Shown piece after piece: positions 1-12,700 of a DNA stretch of 64,000 bases; position 1 is the first letter of the stretch, and each line of letters opens with the position of its first letter. Source of the stretch: Kryptolebias marmoratus. Taxonomy: Eukaryota > Chordata > Actinopteri > Cyprinodontiformes > Rivulidae. The notes beneath the pieces are model-generated. The model was not told the origin of the DNA. It did not search any database and saw nothing but the letters and a program-made list of their open reading frames with translations. The stretch covers positions 15,720,909-15,784,908 of the forward strand of contig NC_051441.1 in the NCBI RefSeq assembly GCF_001649575.2, written 5' to 3'. The position numbers and the translations under genes are program-made.

Positions 1-194
1 AAATCTATGGAGAATGGGCTAAAATAAAAGCAAGCAATCAAAGAAGGGATGTGCACTCAGAATTAATAATTTAGTAACTGCCATCTGTTATCCAAAATGG
101 ATGAGCCACAACAATTTATGGACTGTCATCATAAGACTGTTACTTCACAACTTTGCTGAATCTTGTGGGGGTTGGATTTGAAGCAGATTTTGTT

Positions 195-275
195 TCATTC
201 TTTTCTTTTATGTGGAGTTCTATGGAAAGGTTCTGAACAAACAATATCTTACCTGTTGTAGATACCTGTTGTTGC
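195..275 (+). mobile_element. MITE family A, left-arm fragment
   Basis: Matches the left arm of the palindromic MITE described at 37425-38165 (ATATCTTACCTGTTGTAGATA, preceded by a GGAAAGGTT-like stretch). Only the arm tip is present. Confidence 0.6.
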
Positions 276-385
276 TGAGAGTAGCTGAGTGTAATTCCCA
301 ACGCATACTTTGAACATGACAACTCACAATATGCACTAGACTGTGCAGGATGTTATTTTTCAAGGTTTTCCAAACTAATATAACA

Positions 386-460
386 TTCATCATGTCATTT
401 TTCATCATGACATTTTTCATCATGACATTTTTCATCATGACATTTTTCATCATGACATGA
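386..460. repeat. 15-bp tandem repeat
   Basis: About five copies of a 15-bp unit, TTCATCATGACATTT, nearly identical to each other, so the array is recent. No gene surrounds it. Confidence 0.9.
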
Positions 461-1029
461 TCTTAATCTACAACTCCATCATAAAAGGTGAAGGTGACAA
501 ACAATATTTTATATCTATTTTCACAATCACATTTACACAAAGTAGAAAAGATAAATGATAAATGAAATAATGATAAAATGACACAAACGAAAAAAAAAAA
601 ACAGCCCAAAACTTGTCACTTTAAGGGCTCACAGCAGGCGAGTAAACACAGAAGATGGCACAGTAATAAATAAATAAATTAACAAGCAAAAAAAAAAAAA
701 AGCTGCAGGGCAGAAAAATCTAATAACAGAACAAAACAGCAAACAAAAGACCGTGAAACACAGCTGCAGGGAAACGAGCAGGAATGGTACCAAGTGGCAT
801 GACTCAGAGCTGACAACCAGCACTTATACGTAGATACACACAGGTGCCACTGAAACACAAGCAGGAAGTAACCAACACGGGGAGGGCGAACCGCTGATTG
901 AGATACAGAATCTAAAAACCTGACAGAGTGGAAATTACAGCAGGAGGACAGAGCACGATCAGACCAACATCATTTATCCAAGAAGCATGTGTTCAGCTGA
1001 TGTTTGACAAGCCTTTTCTTACCATTAGA

Positions 1030-3132
1030 TGTAGTTAAAGTGAAAGTTCAGATCTTTTAAAGTGGGGTTCTGTGGATCGGGAATAAACTATTAGTATCTG
1101 ACCTGTTGTAGATAGCTCATTGCATGACCTCAATTTGGAAGAATGTGTTTAATTCTGATTCAAGGTTTAACAAATTACATTCAGTCCAATTTTTGCATAA
1201 AATAGAGTGGACATGTTTGAATGTTTTTTAAAGCTATAAAACAAAAACACTTTAAATAAGCAGATATATTCTTAGCAAACAGTCATTTGAGGAAATTTAT
1301 AAAATCCTCTTACACACTATTTAGAGGTCAACTAATTGATTGTTTAATTCCATTTTTTTAATAATCACTGTTAGCCATGTGTAAACATACTAACCTGATT
1401 AAAAGTCAGGCATAATTTTGGTCAGAACAGTGTTGTTATGTTAGACAGTACGCCCTTGTATCAGTGGGTTTTCTGTGATTCGAGTGCCTTTCATAGCAGG
1501 AGTACTTTTTATTTGGTTTGGAACACAGTCTATCAATAAACATGTCCGAAACAATAAAATAAAGATGCTTTCGGACAAACTCTGGAGTGTGTTCAGAGCC
1601 TTTTTGCTATACCTACTACTCACCATCTACCATAGAAATGGGAAAATTCTTGTTGCTTTGTTTCTTGTTCAGAATCTAGAAAATTGCAATATGTTTGAAT
1701 ATTAAACCCATATTTCTGGGTCAGGAATACCCAAACATAAAAAATGGCTTTATATCTGTTATTCTCTGCCCTAATTTCTGAAAATCGGTATTGAAACCAG
1801 CCAATGAAGACAATAAGCAGTCAATCTCTACACACAATAGTATGCTTTTTTTCAGTGTGGCGTTCAAGAAAACACTGGAGCTGGGCTATTCTGCTCATAC
1901 ACAACCTCGTGCCTGAACAAGCGATAACAAAGCTGATGATAAGTGGGGGACAGTGGGAAGATATCAGCTGCAAAGTGGGTGACAAAGAGCGGAGGAAGAG
2001 CTTGTTCCTGTCCAGATGGTGTCTCCGTGGGATTTTGGATAGTGAGAGTATGTGACAAAAAAAAAAAAAAAATCTAGTGATTCTGGCACGTTACCATTTA
2101 GAGGCCAGTGGATTACTGTCTGCTGTTAAACCAAACAAATGACATAAAGGGTGGTTTAACTTTATTAAATTTAATAAAAAGGAGTTACCACTATGACTGA
2201 AATATGTCAATATGCCATAGTTTAAATTTAGTACTAATCTGATCAAATATGAACATAAAAGTCTCCTTTGAACTAGTTTTTTAAACTACTTTTATTCAGT
2301 TCAAAAAGGGATTCTAATGAATTTCAAAATTGGAGCCCTGCTCAGACTAGTCTTTAGCTCATCAATTCAGTCAAAATTAAACCCTATTTGTTAGGATTCC
2401 AGCCTGTTCCAGTCTTTTCCTTTTCCCTTTTTTGTGTTACAGGTTTTCTTTCATCAAAGCTGAGACTGATACGGGCTGACTGACACCACTCCTTAGAGCT
2501 GAGCCGAACCAGTATTCCTCGTTGGATCGTTAACGTCATCGAGTAAGGTTAACACTCAACCTCCCGAGTAATCGCTGTGTTCGACCCGCCATTTCTATGT
2601 TTATTTAAATTTACCTGTGCTCTTCGTAGACTCCTCCAAATGTCCTGCCTTCATCTTTCAAACTGTTTCTGGAATATCCTCCAGATGATCCTCTCTGTAA
2701 AAGTCTCCTGGACAAAGTAAGGAGAAGTGAGGTCATCCGCTATGCTCGAGTACCTGTTACACTTACCTTACCTGGACTCCTGGAGTCCTGCCTGCACCCA
2801 AGACTTCTAAAAGAAAAGCAAGAACACTTCCAATTATTAATAGACCCATTGTTGTTGAATTGACCTCTGGAAACAACACTAACTCCACTCTGTTACTTTC
2901 TGCAGATTCTGACATTCCATTTCCTGTTCACTACAAAATAAAATAATTTTCACCTACCTGTATTTCATGTGTTTTGGTCTCAGCTTTTATAAGCCATGAG
3001 GCTAATAACAATCATTATGACACTGTTTCTCCAAACTGTGGTCATCAAGGACTTATCTACAAGAGGTAAGATATTCACTGTTCATAAATGTTCCACTAGA
3101 TCCCACTTCAAAATATCTGAAGTATTTCTCAA
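1030..3132 (+). mobile_element. MITE family A copy, split by an LTR
   Basis: The left arm is at 1030-1165 (GTTCAGATCTTTTAAAGTGG onward). The right arm is at 2335-2388 and resumes at 3023-3132 after an inserted LTR. Between the arms is AT-rich internal sequence without coding potential. Confidence 0.75.
2389..3022 (+). mobile_element. Solo LTR inserted in MITE
   Basis: 634 bp beginning TGTTAGGATT and ending ATTATGACA, giving TG...CA termini. The flanking 5-mers CTATT and CTGTT are a one-mismatch target duplication. The interrupted MITE arm reads through when the element is removed. An AATAAA-like site occurs near 2936. No internal retroviral or Gypsy genes accompany it, so it is a solo LTR; the superfamily is not assigned. 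Confidence 0.75.
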
Positions 3133-4634
3133 AACAAAAAATATTTATTTGCATTTCATTGTTTTTGTAGTTTAGAAATAAAAATCTTGAAGTAAAGCAT
3201 TTATGAGTACCAAAGTTCTAATCTGAAAGAAAAGTGCTTTGCGTTAAAATACATCAGTGGCTTGTTTTTTTTCAAGGCTCCAGCAACAGTTCCTGGAGCT
3301 TGTAAATGAATAGTTGCCTCTTTTGAAGTCTAATCCCAGCAGAGTGGTTTTTGTGATCAAGAGTCACTTTCAAAGCTGCGGATTGATCAAGGGGTGTGTG
3401 TGTGTGTGGGGGGGGGGGACCTGCTTCAGCTGAGTGTGCACTTGAGTTTTCAGAACCTAACGGGGAGGCTTTTATCCAGCTCTGAATTCCTGAGAAGAGC
3501 ACACTCACCCTTTAAAGGAGAAACGAAAAGTGTTTTGAAGCGTAACATGAATCAAAAGAAAGCCCTAAAAGGTGCTTGTTTTTTTTCAGAGACTCTTATG
3601 TTAAAAAATTTACGCTAATTTAAAATGAATAATGACACATCGAAAAATTTACTAGGGTCTCTTCAGTATTTTCTGTGATCGCTTGGAAGTGTGACATATC
3701 TAATGCCAAACACAGGAACACAAACAAGGCAGTAAAAAGCAAATGCAGATAGTGTGTGGGTGAAATGGTTCAGTGTGTTGCAATTAATTTGAGTAAATCA
3801 ACATAAAACAGCAACAGCTGTGTCATTCTTCAGACACGAAAGTTTGATGGATGTGTTTAGTCTCCCACCATCTGACCGGCATTGACAGCCTCCCGCTGTC
3901 CGGACGGGAAACTCCTTGAAGACTGTGTGACATCAATGAAAAGCTTCAGTGTTCCCCTTTTGAAATGTGGGGCTCGAGTTCCCGACAGCATCACTCCAGA
4001 CCAAAAAACCAAAAAACATTTCATTTCCCCTTTAATTCACTGAGGGAATCCACACATAAACAAAGACAAAATGAGCTCCAACCATCCGGTGACAAAATAA
4101 CACAAACAAATACTGTTTTATTTTGACATGATTTCGGTTGCACCGTGATGGCGTGAGTTGGTGGAAGTGGAGTGATTTGATGGATTAGATTGGACTGCAG
4201 TGTTCCCATTCCTATTGAGAATTATGGATTAGATGGGAGATGGTAATCCGCAGGGGATGTGCATGATACGTGTTGAACACTAAAGACGGTCAGCCTGACA
4301 GCCGTAGAGGTTTAACGGCAGCTGAAAGATCACAGGTTAAAACCTGGCAGCAGAGTGCCTCGAGCCAAAAAGACAAAGGGCTCGTTTCTGGGTTTGCATT
4401 AATCAAAAAAATAAATAAAACAAATGAAGTGATATATTTTTATTGCTCAATTTTCAATAATAATCACTTATTATGCAAAAAAAATGAATAGATTAATGTC
4501 AGAAAATGTTCATTTTCAATAATTTTTTCTGAAACAGTGCATAAAGTGAAGCCTTAGAGCTAATTTTGATCTGTGATGAAGTCATAAGACTATATTTGGA
4601 GATTGTCTAAAGAGCCACTGATCAACATAAAATA
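3133..4634. other. Intergenic, no gene seen
   Basis: Contains an 11-G run at 3408-3418 after a GT stretch and otherwise unremarkable AT-rich sequence. The short open frames lack codon structure or family similarity. Confidence 0.6.
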
Positions 4635-4930
4635 AAATGTTATGTAATATAATACCTATAATGATATGCTACGATACTATATGATACAATTTGATATGTG
4701 ATATGACAATATGATGCACTACAATTGGATAACATTACAATATGATACTCTATGATGTGATATAACACAATATGATACTTAGTATGTGAAATGACACAAT
4801 ACACCACACTACAATGTGAAATAATATATTACAATGTGATGTAATAAGTTACAATGTTGTGTTACATCACATCATATTATAATGATGGGAAGTGACACTA
4901 TTTGATACAATTCAGGATACAATATTGTGT
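4635..4930. repeat. Degenerate ATGATACAAT minisatellite
   Basis: About 300 bp of drifting copies of a roughly 10-bp motif (variants ATGATACAAT, ATATGATAC). A related array in the opposite sense lies at 35925-36250. Confidence 0.7.
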
Positions 4931-5754
4931 GATTAAAAATGCTTTAGTCCCCATTTGGAAAATAATGGTTTGTACTCAATGCTGTCTTTGTACTTTCCTC
5001 TACAAAAAAAGTTATTGTCTGATTTCTAAAAGAGAAAAATATCCAAAAATATAGGGATGTCATATCTTACCCCCTGGAATAGCTACCCAGACTGGCACTG
5101 AATAGCAGATTTTGATGACTTTATCTGCTTCGTGCAGAGTGGTACGTTGTCTGTTAATTGCTCTGTCTGAAGGTGTGAGATTTGTCACCTTTGCAGTCAT
5201 TTCACAGTATTTGCTCACAGTTCCCTCGTGCATCGGTACAAAAAAAGGAAAAAAGCAACGACAGATTTGTGACAGCAGCTTTAGAAAGTTCGAGCCTCGT
5301 GCTTTGTGTGCTTTGTCTTTTTGTGCTCGGAAGGATTTTGAGCCCTTTTCAATAGACTTAAGACACAACAATTGCAAGTTTTAGATGAAGAGAAGGTTAA
5401 CTGTGGGCAATCTGGCCCCCGAGCACTGAGAGGAAGAGAGAGTAAGGGAAAAGACAATAAGAGGAAGATAAAAATGGCAAAAAGGAGGGAACAATAGTAA
5501 AATCTGCTATTTTTAAAAAAAAGAAAGGTAAACAAGAAAAAGTCAAACAATGTGATCCAATAAATGAGACCTGCAGCTGACTTAATGTAGGAAAGTTTCA
5601 AAGTTTACAGTCATTTCTTAATTTTAAGAGTTCCAGTAGTCAATACACAGATACAATACACCGATGTGTTAGGTGATCCTATAACACTGTGAGACACGGC
5701 CTGCATGGATCAGATAAAGTGCATTGGATGGATTTTTTGGGGGAAATTTGAACA

Positions 5755-6340
5755 CATTGAGCTCCTTTTCCTGAGGGACTCAGAAATGTTCCCAGGCCAG
5801 GATGTAATCTCTACAGTGAGTTCTTAGTCCACCCCAAAGTGCCACTATCAGTGGGGCATGTTTGAAATACATCTCTTGTCTAGAAGGTGTCCTTACCAGA
5901 TGCTTCGTGAAGAGCTAAACTCCTCACCCTGTCCCAAACGGTGAGGCCAGTCACTCTGTAGAGAAAGCTTGTTTCAGCCACTTGTATTTAAGCACTCATT
6001 CTTGTGAGATCCCGACTATAAGGGATGGTGAGGGTTGAAATGTAGATTGACTGGTAAATTGAGGGCTTTGACCTTTGGCTCAGCTCTCTCTTCAACCACG
6101 ACAGGCTGGCACAGTTCTTAATAAAGAGGTCATCTCAATCCCATTTATTCGTCTCTTGTTCTGCCCTCAGTTGTGAACTAAACCCCAGGATACTTGAACT
6201 CTTCTACTTGGAGCGGGAGTTCATTCCCAACCCGGAGTTGGTAATCCACCATTTTCCATTTGAGGATCGTGGCTTCAGGCCATGGTGGTGCTATTCTTCA
6301 TCCCGGCTGCAACCTCACCTCACCTCACTTCATTCTTACT
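5755..6340 (-). mobile_element. Decayed RTE/Rex3-like LINE fragment, antisense
   Basis: Resembles the reverse complement of a common teleost LINE. Landmarks on the plus strand are TTTGACCTTTGGCTCAGCTC (6068-6087) and GAGTTCATTCCCAACC (6216-6231). The minus strand of this stretch corresponds to the C-terminal part of the reverse transcriptase ORF, with many stops and frameshifts. The same element occurs in plus orientation at 50635-51018. The clade call rests on recollection of the family and the GATG tail of the other copy. Confidence 0.6.
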
Positions 6341-9300
6341 CACGGCACATGCAAAGTATTACTCGGCTATTTTGTAGAACCAAGAGTCAATCTCAGTTAC
6401 AGTCTCTCAGTGTTTATTCATCTCATGTTTGTGCATCTGTTTAACTTTAGCCTCACTGTCACTTGTGTGTATCCTGGAATAAAAGCAAAGCTCAATGAAT
6501 TCAACTTTGTTCCAACATTTTTTTAAAAAGCCTTTTAGATAATAACAAAATGAGCCCACTCTTTCCTTCTAAAAATTCAACCTTTAATAAACACTTTGAG
6601 GTTTTTTACACAGCACAGAATCAGAACATTACAATACCATACAAGACGTGGACAGAACAGTCTTTATGCAATCAACAACAAGAACAAAGACAGATAATAA
6701 AGCATATATGGAGAGGATATTTCTGTCAGTTTCAGTCATCAGTAATATAATAACAATACTTTCAAAAAGCTCAAAACACTTCTGGCATGAGCTGAACGGA
6801 CACCAAGCATGGCATTCAATATCAACACAGCAGACTGCATTATCAAAGACACAATAGGCACAACCAGATGGCTCGATTTAGCTTCAGTTTGATGGCACAG
6901 AGCAGTTTCAAGTAGTATGCTGGAATATTCTGATGTTTCCTTTAAACCGCTTGAATCTTTAAGCCATTGGGGAATTCATAGATGCTTAATTAGCTCAAAA
7001 TAGCCTCTGGTGAGAATTTTCCCATAGGGACAATAAACTGCAGGATGGTACAAACACTCTGACAGCCACTTTCCACCAAGGACAAGTTTATGCAACTGAG
7101 ATAAAGCTTTTTTTTAAAAAAACTTTCAAATTTACTATTTGTCTTTTCCTGAAGTTTTTCTACAGCAGTTAGGTATAATTTTTAAAGGTGGTCTACTTTA
7201 ATAAATCCAACCGAGTGGCTGCATTTAGATGATTAGAAAAAAGTAAAAGCAATATTATCCATTCTGAGCATTTCAGTCTAAAATGTTTTAGACACGTTAA
7301 ATGGTTTTAACGGCACTCATTGCATTAATTTGAAGACAAACTTTAAGATTAGGCATTCTTTGATAACACACTTGTTGAACTTGTTCTACTTGTTGCAAAC
7401 GCTTGTCAGGTGAAAAGTGAACGCGTTAAACCAAACTATAAATAAACCCAATTCATTTTAAGAAACAAGCACACAAACAGCCACCCTGCAAGAACAATGC
7501 AAGATGCACAGTCCAGTTTTGTGACACACATTGCAGTGGCATGACATTAAAAGCATACGGTTACATCATGCAGAGGTGAAAACAATGTAGCATCTCTCAT
7601 AACAAGGGTCTTTTCCCTCCCTCTTTCCTTTCTCTTTCATCATCTTCTCCTGGCTGCCATCTGCTGCTTAATATTCCCACCACTTTCTCCAACATTTTTC
7701 ATCACCTTACCTTGACTCCCAACTCTAAAGCTGTCACAGCCTCAAACTGATTCCACTTCGACCTCGCTGCACACACGGAGGGATTGCATCGGCTCTGCGT
7801 TAACTTCCTGCCTTTTTTTATTTATTAAATAACTCTCAGCTGTCTGAGAGGAACTGACTGAATTTAATCTGGCTCGGCTGTTTTCAGAAAATAATCACAT
7901 GTTTTGTGCTCACAAAATTTTGACAATTACGTGGCATTGGATCACTAACCTCAGCAGGGACAAAGGAAAACATTCAGCATTTTGGAAATTGCAAATTTCC
8001 CTTGAAAACAAAAAGAAATGCTAGCTAATAATATTGAGACTGTCCTTCTTTAAGCCTATTGTATTAAACTTGAACCAATACCAAACTAAAACCTGTGCTC
8101 AACTACTAAAAATTACTACTTAATGTGTTTGGTGTTGAAGCGCATTTAAAAGACAGTACATTCAAGTTCTTGTGACTTCTTTTTTTTTTTTTTTTGTCTA
8201 ACATCTTGTCTGGGCCTGAAAATAATTTGGGTAAGCTAATTAGCTAACATCTTGCCTGGGCCTGACGACAATTGGTAAATCTTGCCACATGCTAAACAAA
8301 TACATTCATACATTCAAAGCCGTAGAAAATAATGTTTTTCACAATGTTGATCATTTTAAAATGAATAAGACTGTTAGCTAACTATTTGATGGTTCTGATT
8401 CGTAAACCACCCTATCATTGCCAGTATTATTTGCTTTTTTATTTTACAGGGATAGTTTGGAATATTTATTTCATTTTCTTTTATTTAAACTTTATTTTAC
8501 CATTAATGGCCCACTGAAATAAATCCCCTCTTCCTCTGTGGAGTTCTAGTTAAGATGGTGGCATAAATACAGTCAGTATTTTACCTGCAGTAGACAACAG
8601 TCAGAGTGATCTTAGGCCCGGTCTACACTACTCCAGATGTTGTTGTTTTTTTTACAAAAGTATTTATTTGTCTATGTATAATCTCCCAACTCTCACTACA
8701 AATCAAAATGTCATCTACAAGCATCTTTGTCCTGACCTTGTTTGTCCACCTGTCCATCACCATTGCAAACAAGTCTTGGGTTATTTGTGATGACTTAAAT
8801 CCACTTTAAAGCCCTATTAGCCATTAACTTTATTCCTCCAAGCTAATGGCTAACTAGCCATTCTCCAAACTGAGATTACAGATTGCTCTCTGCTGCAGAA
8901 AAGTTACTGACTACTTATAGTAACTTCATGAAACCCTACTTTAACCCTCCTGGGGCCTTCGGATCAAAATGACCTTAAGTTACAAGGGCTTCTCTACCTC
9001 TCTTTGTCTCTCTCTCTTGAGGGCATCAAGAGGGTTAAACAATCTGAAATATCCTTTAAAGTTTTGGCTTGTAGTCTCAATTAAACAGTTAACAATTTCC
9101 TTAATAAGTCTGCAAGAAGGTTTGCTGAGCAGAAGAAACAACCAGTAATATTAAGATACAGTGTGGCCTGAATCGAAAAAAACCCCACTTCATTATAAGG
9201 TTGTTTTACTCTAAACTTGATATTATGCAACATCCCAGCTCTGCTCTTGAATAGATTACATCTTGTGTTGCAATTCTCCTGTGGACCTCCATAAAAGTGT

Positions 9301-9503
9301 TGGCAAGTTTATTAAAAATATGAAGTTATTGCACAGCCTCTACTCACAACACGTTAGTATGTACCATCATTTCTATTTTATTTTTTTATTATTTTCGCAC
9401 ATTACCCCATCCCTCACAAAAGATTTTGTGTGGGTTTATAACTTCATCAATCAGCGTTATTACTGGCCAAATGAAATCTTCTCTAAAATCTCCTCCCAAT
9501 AAG
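6341..9503. other. Downstream of nptxr; possible long 3' UTR, no other gene
   Basis: AT-rich, with pyrimidine runs near 7620-7690 and a T run near 8181-8197. No open frame shows similarity to a known protein. Vertebrate NPTXR transcripts can have multi-kb 3' UTRs, so part of this may be transcribed; the sequence alone does not decide this. Confidence 0.4.
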
Positions 9504-9734
9504 TCACTGGGGGCTCTTCATAGGTTTACTACATGGCTCCCCTGGGTCTTTGGTTGCTCCACCATAAGCGCCGATCCCGTTCTCGGTCCAGGGGGCCACG
9601 ATGCCCTGGGTTACTCTGCCGCATCGAGCCAAGCTGGCAACCTGGGCTGACGACAAAACCCGATCCCAAAGGCCCACCTGAGACAGTTCTCCGACCAAAG
9701 CCTGGGTTGAGTCAAAACCTCCACCCAGGGAATC
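9504..9734 (-). CDS. nptxr: nptxr coding exon 5 and stop
   Basis: The acceptor is CTCTAG|GAT; 76 codons then TGA at 9506-9504. It encodes LGGGFDSTQALVGELSQ, the WDRVLS helix region and AYGGATK, then a short divergent tail with one Cys. Possible poly(A) signals on this strand (AATAAA) lie at 9390-9385 and 9382-9377, about 115-125 nt past the stop. Vertebrate NPTXR 3' UTRs can be several kb, so the true end is open. Confidence 0.92.
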   Translation of the reverse strand, partial: DSLGGGFDSTQALVGELSQVGLWDRVLSSAQVASLARCGRVTQGIVAPWTENGIGAYGGATKDPGEPCSKPMKSPQ

Positions 9735-12700
9735 CTAGAGGAGAATCAGTCTGCTGTTAAATGGTTGGATTAGTTAGATATTGAAACAAATGTACTTTTT
9801 AAGTTGTTTTGCTGCTTTAGGCAAGACAGTGAACTTCTGCAAAGTTAAAGTAAAATTTGATCAAATTGGACCCATTTGAATGCAAGCCAGCAAAACATTT
9901 TGGAGGGGTTCTTCTCATCCTTTAGGCTGCTGTCATTACAACTTATAACTGACTTGCACCTTATTCCAGTGATGCTTCTGCCCTTATTTGCCGAGCAGAC
10001 CTTAGCAGTAAGTTTCTTTTCTAATCAGCAAAATCTTTACTCATTCAGTCATTCTTGTCTTTCAAAGTCATGTATATTTTACTCACCTGCTCTTGCCCGA
10101 GTACGAGCATTCCTCCAGGTCTGATGTGATGTCCAGCAGCCAGGCCATGACCCTCACCTCTCAGCTTTCCCCCCTGGAAGGCTTGCCACGCTCCCCCCTT
10201 TTGGGTCCAGCTCACACAAATGTGCTGCCAGCTGCCTCGAGAAAGGTTCAGAGGCAACTGGGCCACCTAGAAAATGGAACGCGGAGTTCAAATAAAGCCG
10301 TTTTTATTGTTCCTCTGCGCAGATCAGGTAAGGTATGTCATCAGGCAGCTGACGGTGAAAACTCATTAGCATGGTGCAGATGAAATGGTGCTCTACGACA
10401 AGGAAATTTATCTGATTTTGACAGAGTTATTTCTCTATGAGTCTTATGGGTCCAAATTGGCTGTTATAGAGTATTTCCTCTGCCCTGAAGCCATTCTGTT
10501 ACCTCGAAGCACGCCACACTTTTCCTCCAGGAATAAATTACCATAATGACTTTTCTGAATTACACCACAAGCCACAGCACGGCTCTACATCACTGGGCCA
10601 TGCTGTCAAGATGGAATTTTAATCTTTCATCGTAACTCTGGAACAAGACTATTTAGCTTGTCTGATGAGGTGTGTTTTTCTTTTTTTTCATCTGATCTGC
10701 CCTGCTTAGTTTAATTCCAAGCATCTTATCTTCTGAAAAGAATATGTTAGATTTTTTGAAAAGGGATTCTGTTGAAAGGTTATGAACTGTGGATGTCTTA
10801 CTTGCTGTAGACAGCTCTTTGAACAACCTCAGTTTGGAGAAATAGAGTTTAATTCTGACTGGACTGATGAGCTAATGGCTAGTCCAAACCTCTCCAAACT
10901 AAGGTTATTCAAAGAGCGATCTGGAACAGGTAAGATACAGAATTCCCACTTCAAAAGATCTGAGCTGTCACTTTAATAGTGGCCCTCCAGGACCAGGGTT
11001 GCCTACCCCTGCTTTAAATATTCATTAGAAATTATAATCAAGGTCACAACAATAACATGTGTTTGACAGGCCCTACAAATGATTGAATGATCAGAAAAGC
11101 GTGATCCTAACAAAAAGATACTGTTGTAAATTCAGGGGGGGGGATTGTAAAAAGTCTACTATTATCTTTGGATTTACTGCTGAGAAACAATAAGCTTTAC
11201 AGGAAATTAGTTACCCCATCATAGCTGATATGTATGAAAATTAAAATGGACAAAATAGGTGGTAATTTATTTATATGTTTAGCAAAAAGGTTTAATTTTT
11301 ATGCTCATTATCCAAAAGAAGTAATACACAACATAGGTAATGTACCAGACAGCAGAAAGCTAAGTTTTATCAGCTGTTCTCAGTCAGAACTAAATTCACA
11401 GGAAGCAAAGTAAAAAAAAACAAAAAAAACAGCAATATTAACAGCTTAGCATTTTGTGAACATATGCCCATCACCCACTGCCTTCATGCCAGAGCTTTAT
11501 TCTAAGATGATCTTTTTCTGAAAACTGATTGAGTTTGGTCAAACCATGAAACTAATGTTACGCACAATCACGCGCAACATTACGAGATCTCATGCAATTA
11601 GTCAGCACTTGGTGTGTGTGAACGAAACTTTCATTCAGATCTGTCCTGTGGTTCATGAAATATTTTGCTATTACGGCAGACAAACAAACACAAGTGCGCA
11701 TTTAGGCAATTACATTATCGCCCACTGGTTGGTAGCAGGTGATGAATCAGAAGAAAACAGAAACAGAGAAAAAGTATGTTTCACAAGAACCCCAACAGCA
11801 GATTAAAATATCCATCCTACACAATTTACCATCATACACCCCTGATGCTGCCTTAGCTGGATGACTGAACCTACTTCAAAACAAACATTAGTAATGATAT
11901 TTTCTCCAGGTGCTTTACAGAATTGAGTTCAGAGAGGAATATTGTAGAATTTGTAATTAACAAAGTATTAAAAAAGAAACACAAGATGCATGATCCTTTC
12001 TTTAAAAGTGAATTGCAGTCTAACAGCAGGCAGCAAAGACATCAGAGAGTTACCTAGATTGGTGCTGCGACGTTGTTTGTCAGTACCTTGTCATTGATGA
12101 GCAGCTCAGCGGGAGTGTGCAGGCCCTGCAGCAGCACCACTTCGTTCGGCTGTTCGGGAACAGCGTAGGACAGGGGGGTCCCCATTCCGGCCCCCGCGGG
12201 CCGCAGCCACAGGCAGGCGGTGAAGGCTCGCAGCTTTGGGATGGAGTGTTTCACCAGAGCGAACATGTAGTTCGTCCGTGCTGGGAAGGACAGTCTGTAG
12301 CCGTCTGGGAAGGAATGCCCGGCATTTTCTGCTCCCAACAAAACAGCAAGACAGGAGGTAAAGAAATACTCGTTAAGTTACTACAGTTATCTTTTCTTCT
12401 GTTATATTTGTTACAACTATATCAAAGCCTCTTGTGTATTTTGAAGCAGAGCAGGAAATCCAGTATTCTGATCAGATTTTTTTACTTTTTAATCAGAATT
12501 TATACATCATCTACGGTCATTTCTCATCATTTGTGATTTATGAAAACTAGTGAGCTTCATTGATCACTCAGTCCTTCTATTGCCTATCTTTTTAAATATT
12601 TCACAATACACACATTAAAGCATGCAGACATCATGCTTCCATCTTTCTTTATCTTTTGTTTCTCACCTTCCTCCAGGCCTGAGATTTGGTGTTGTAGTTT

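Noticed and set aside
616..935. A further TGTCAC...CCTGACA LTR-like stretch
   Set aside because: Composition resembles an antisense LTR, but the flanking 5-mers do not match, so no boundary can be supported.
12054..12086. Extension of nptxr exon 3 to its TAG stop as a short isoform
   Set aside because: The AAG|GTACTG donor and the perfect join to exon 4 restore the family sequence; no evidence supports read-through.
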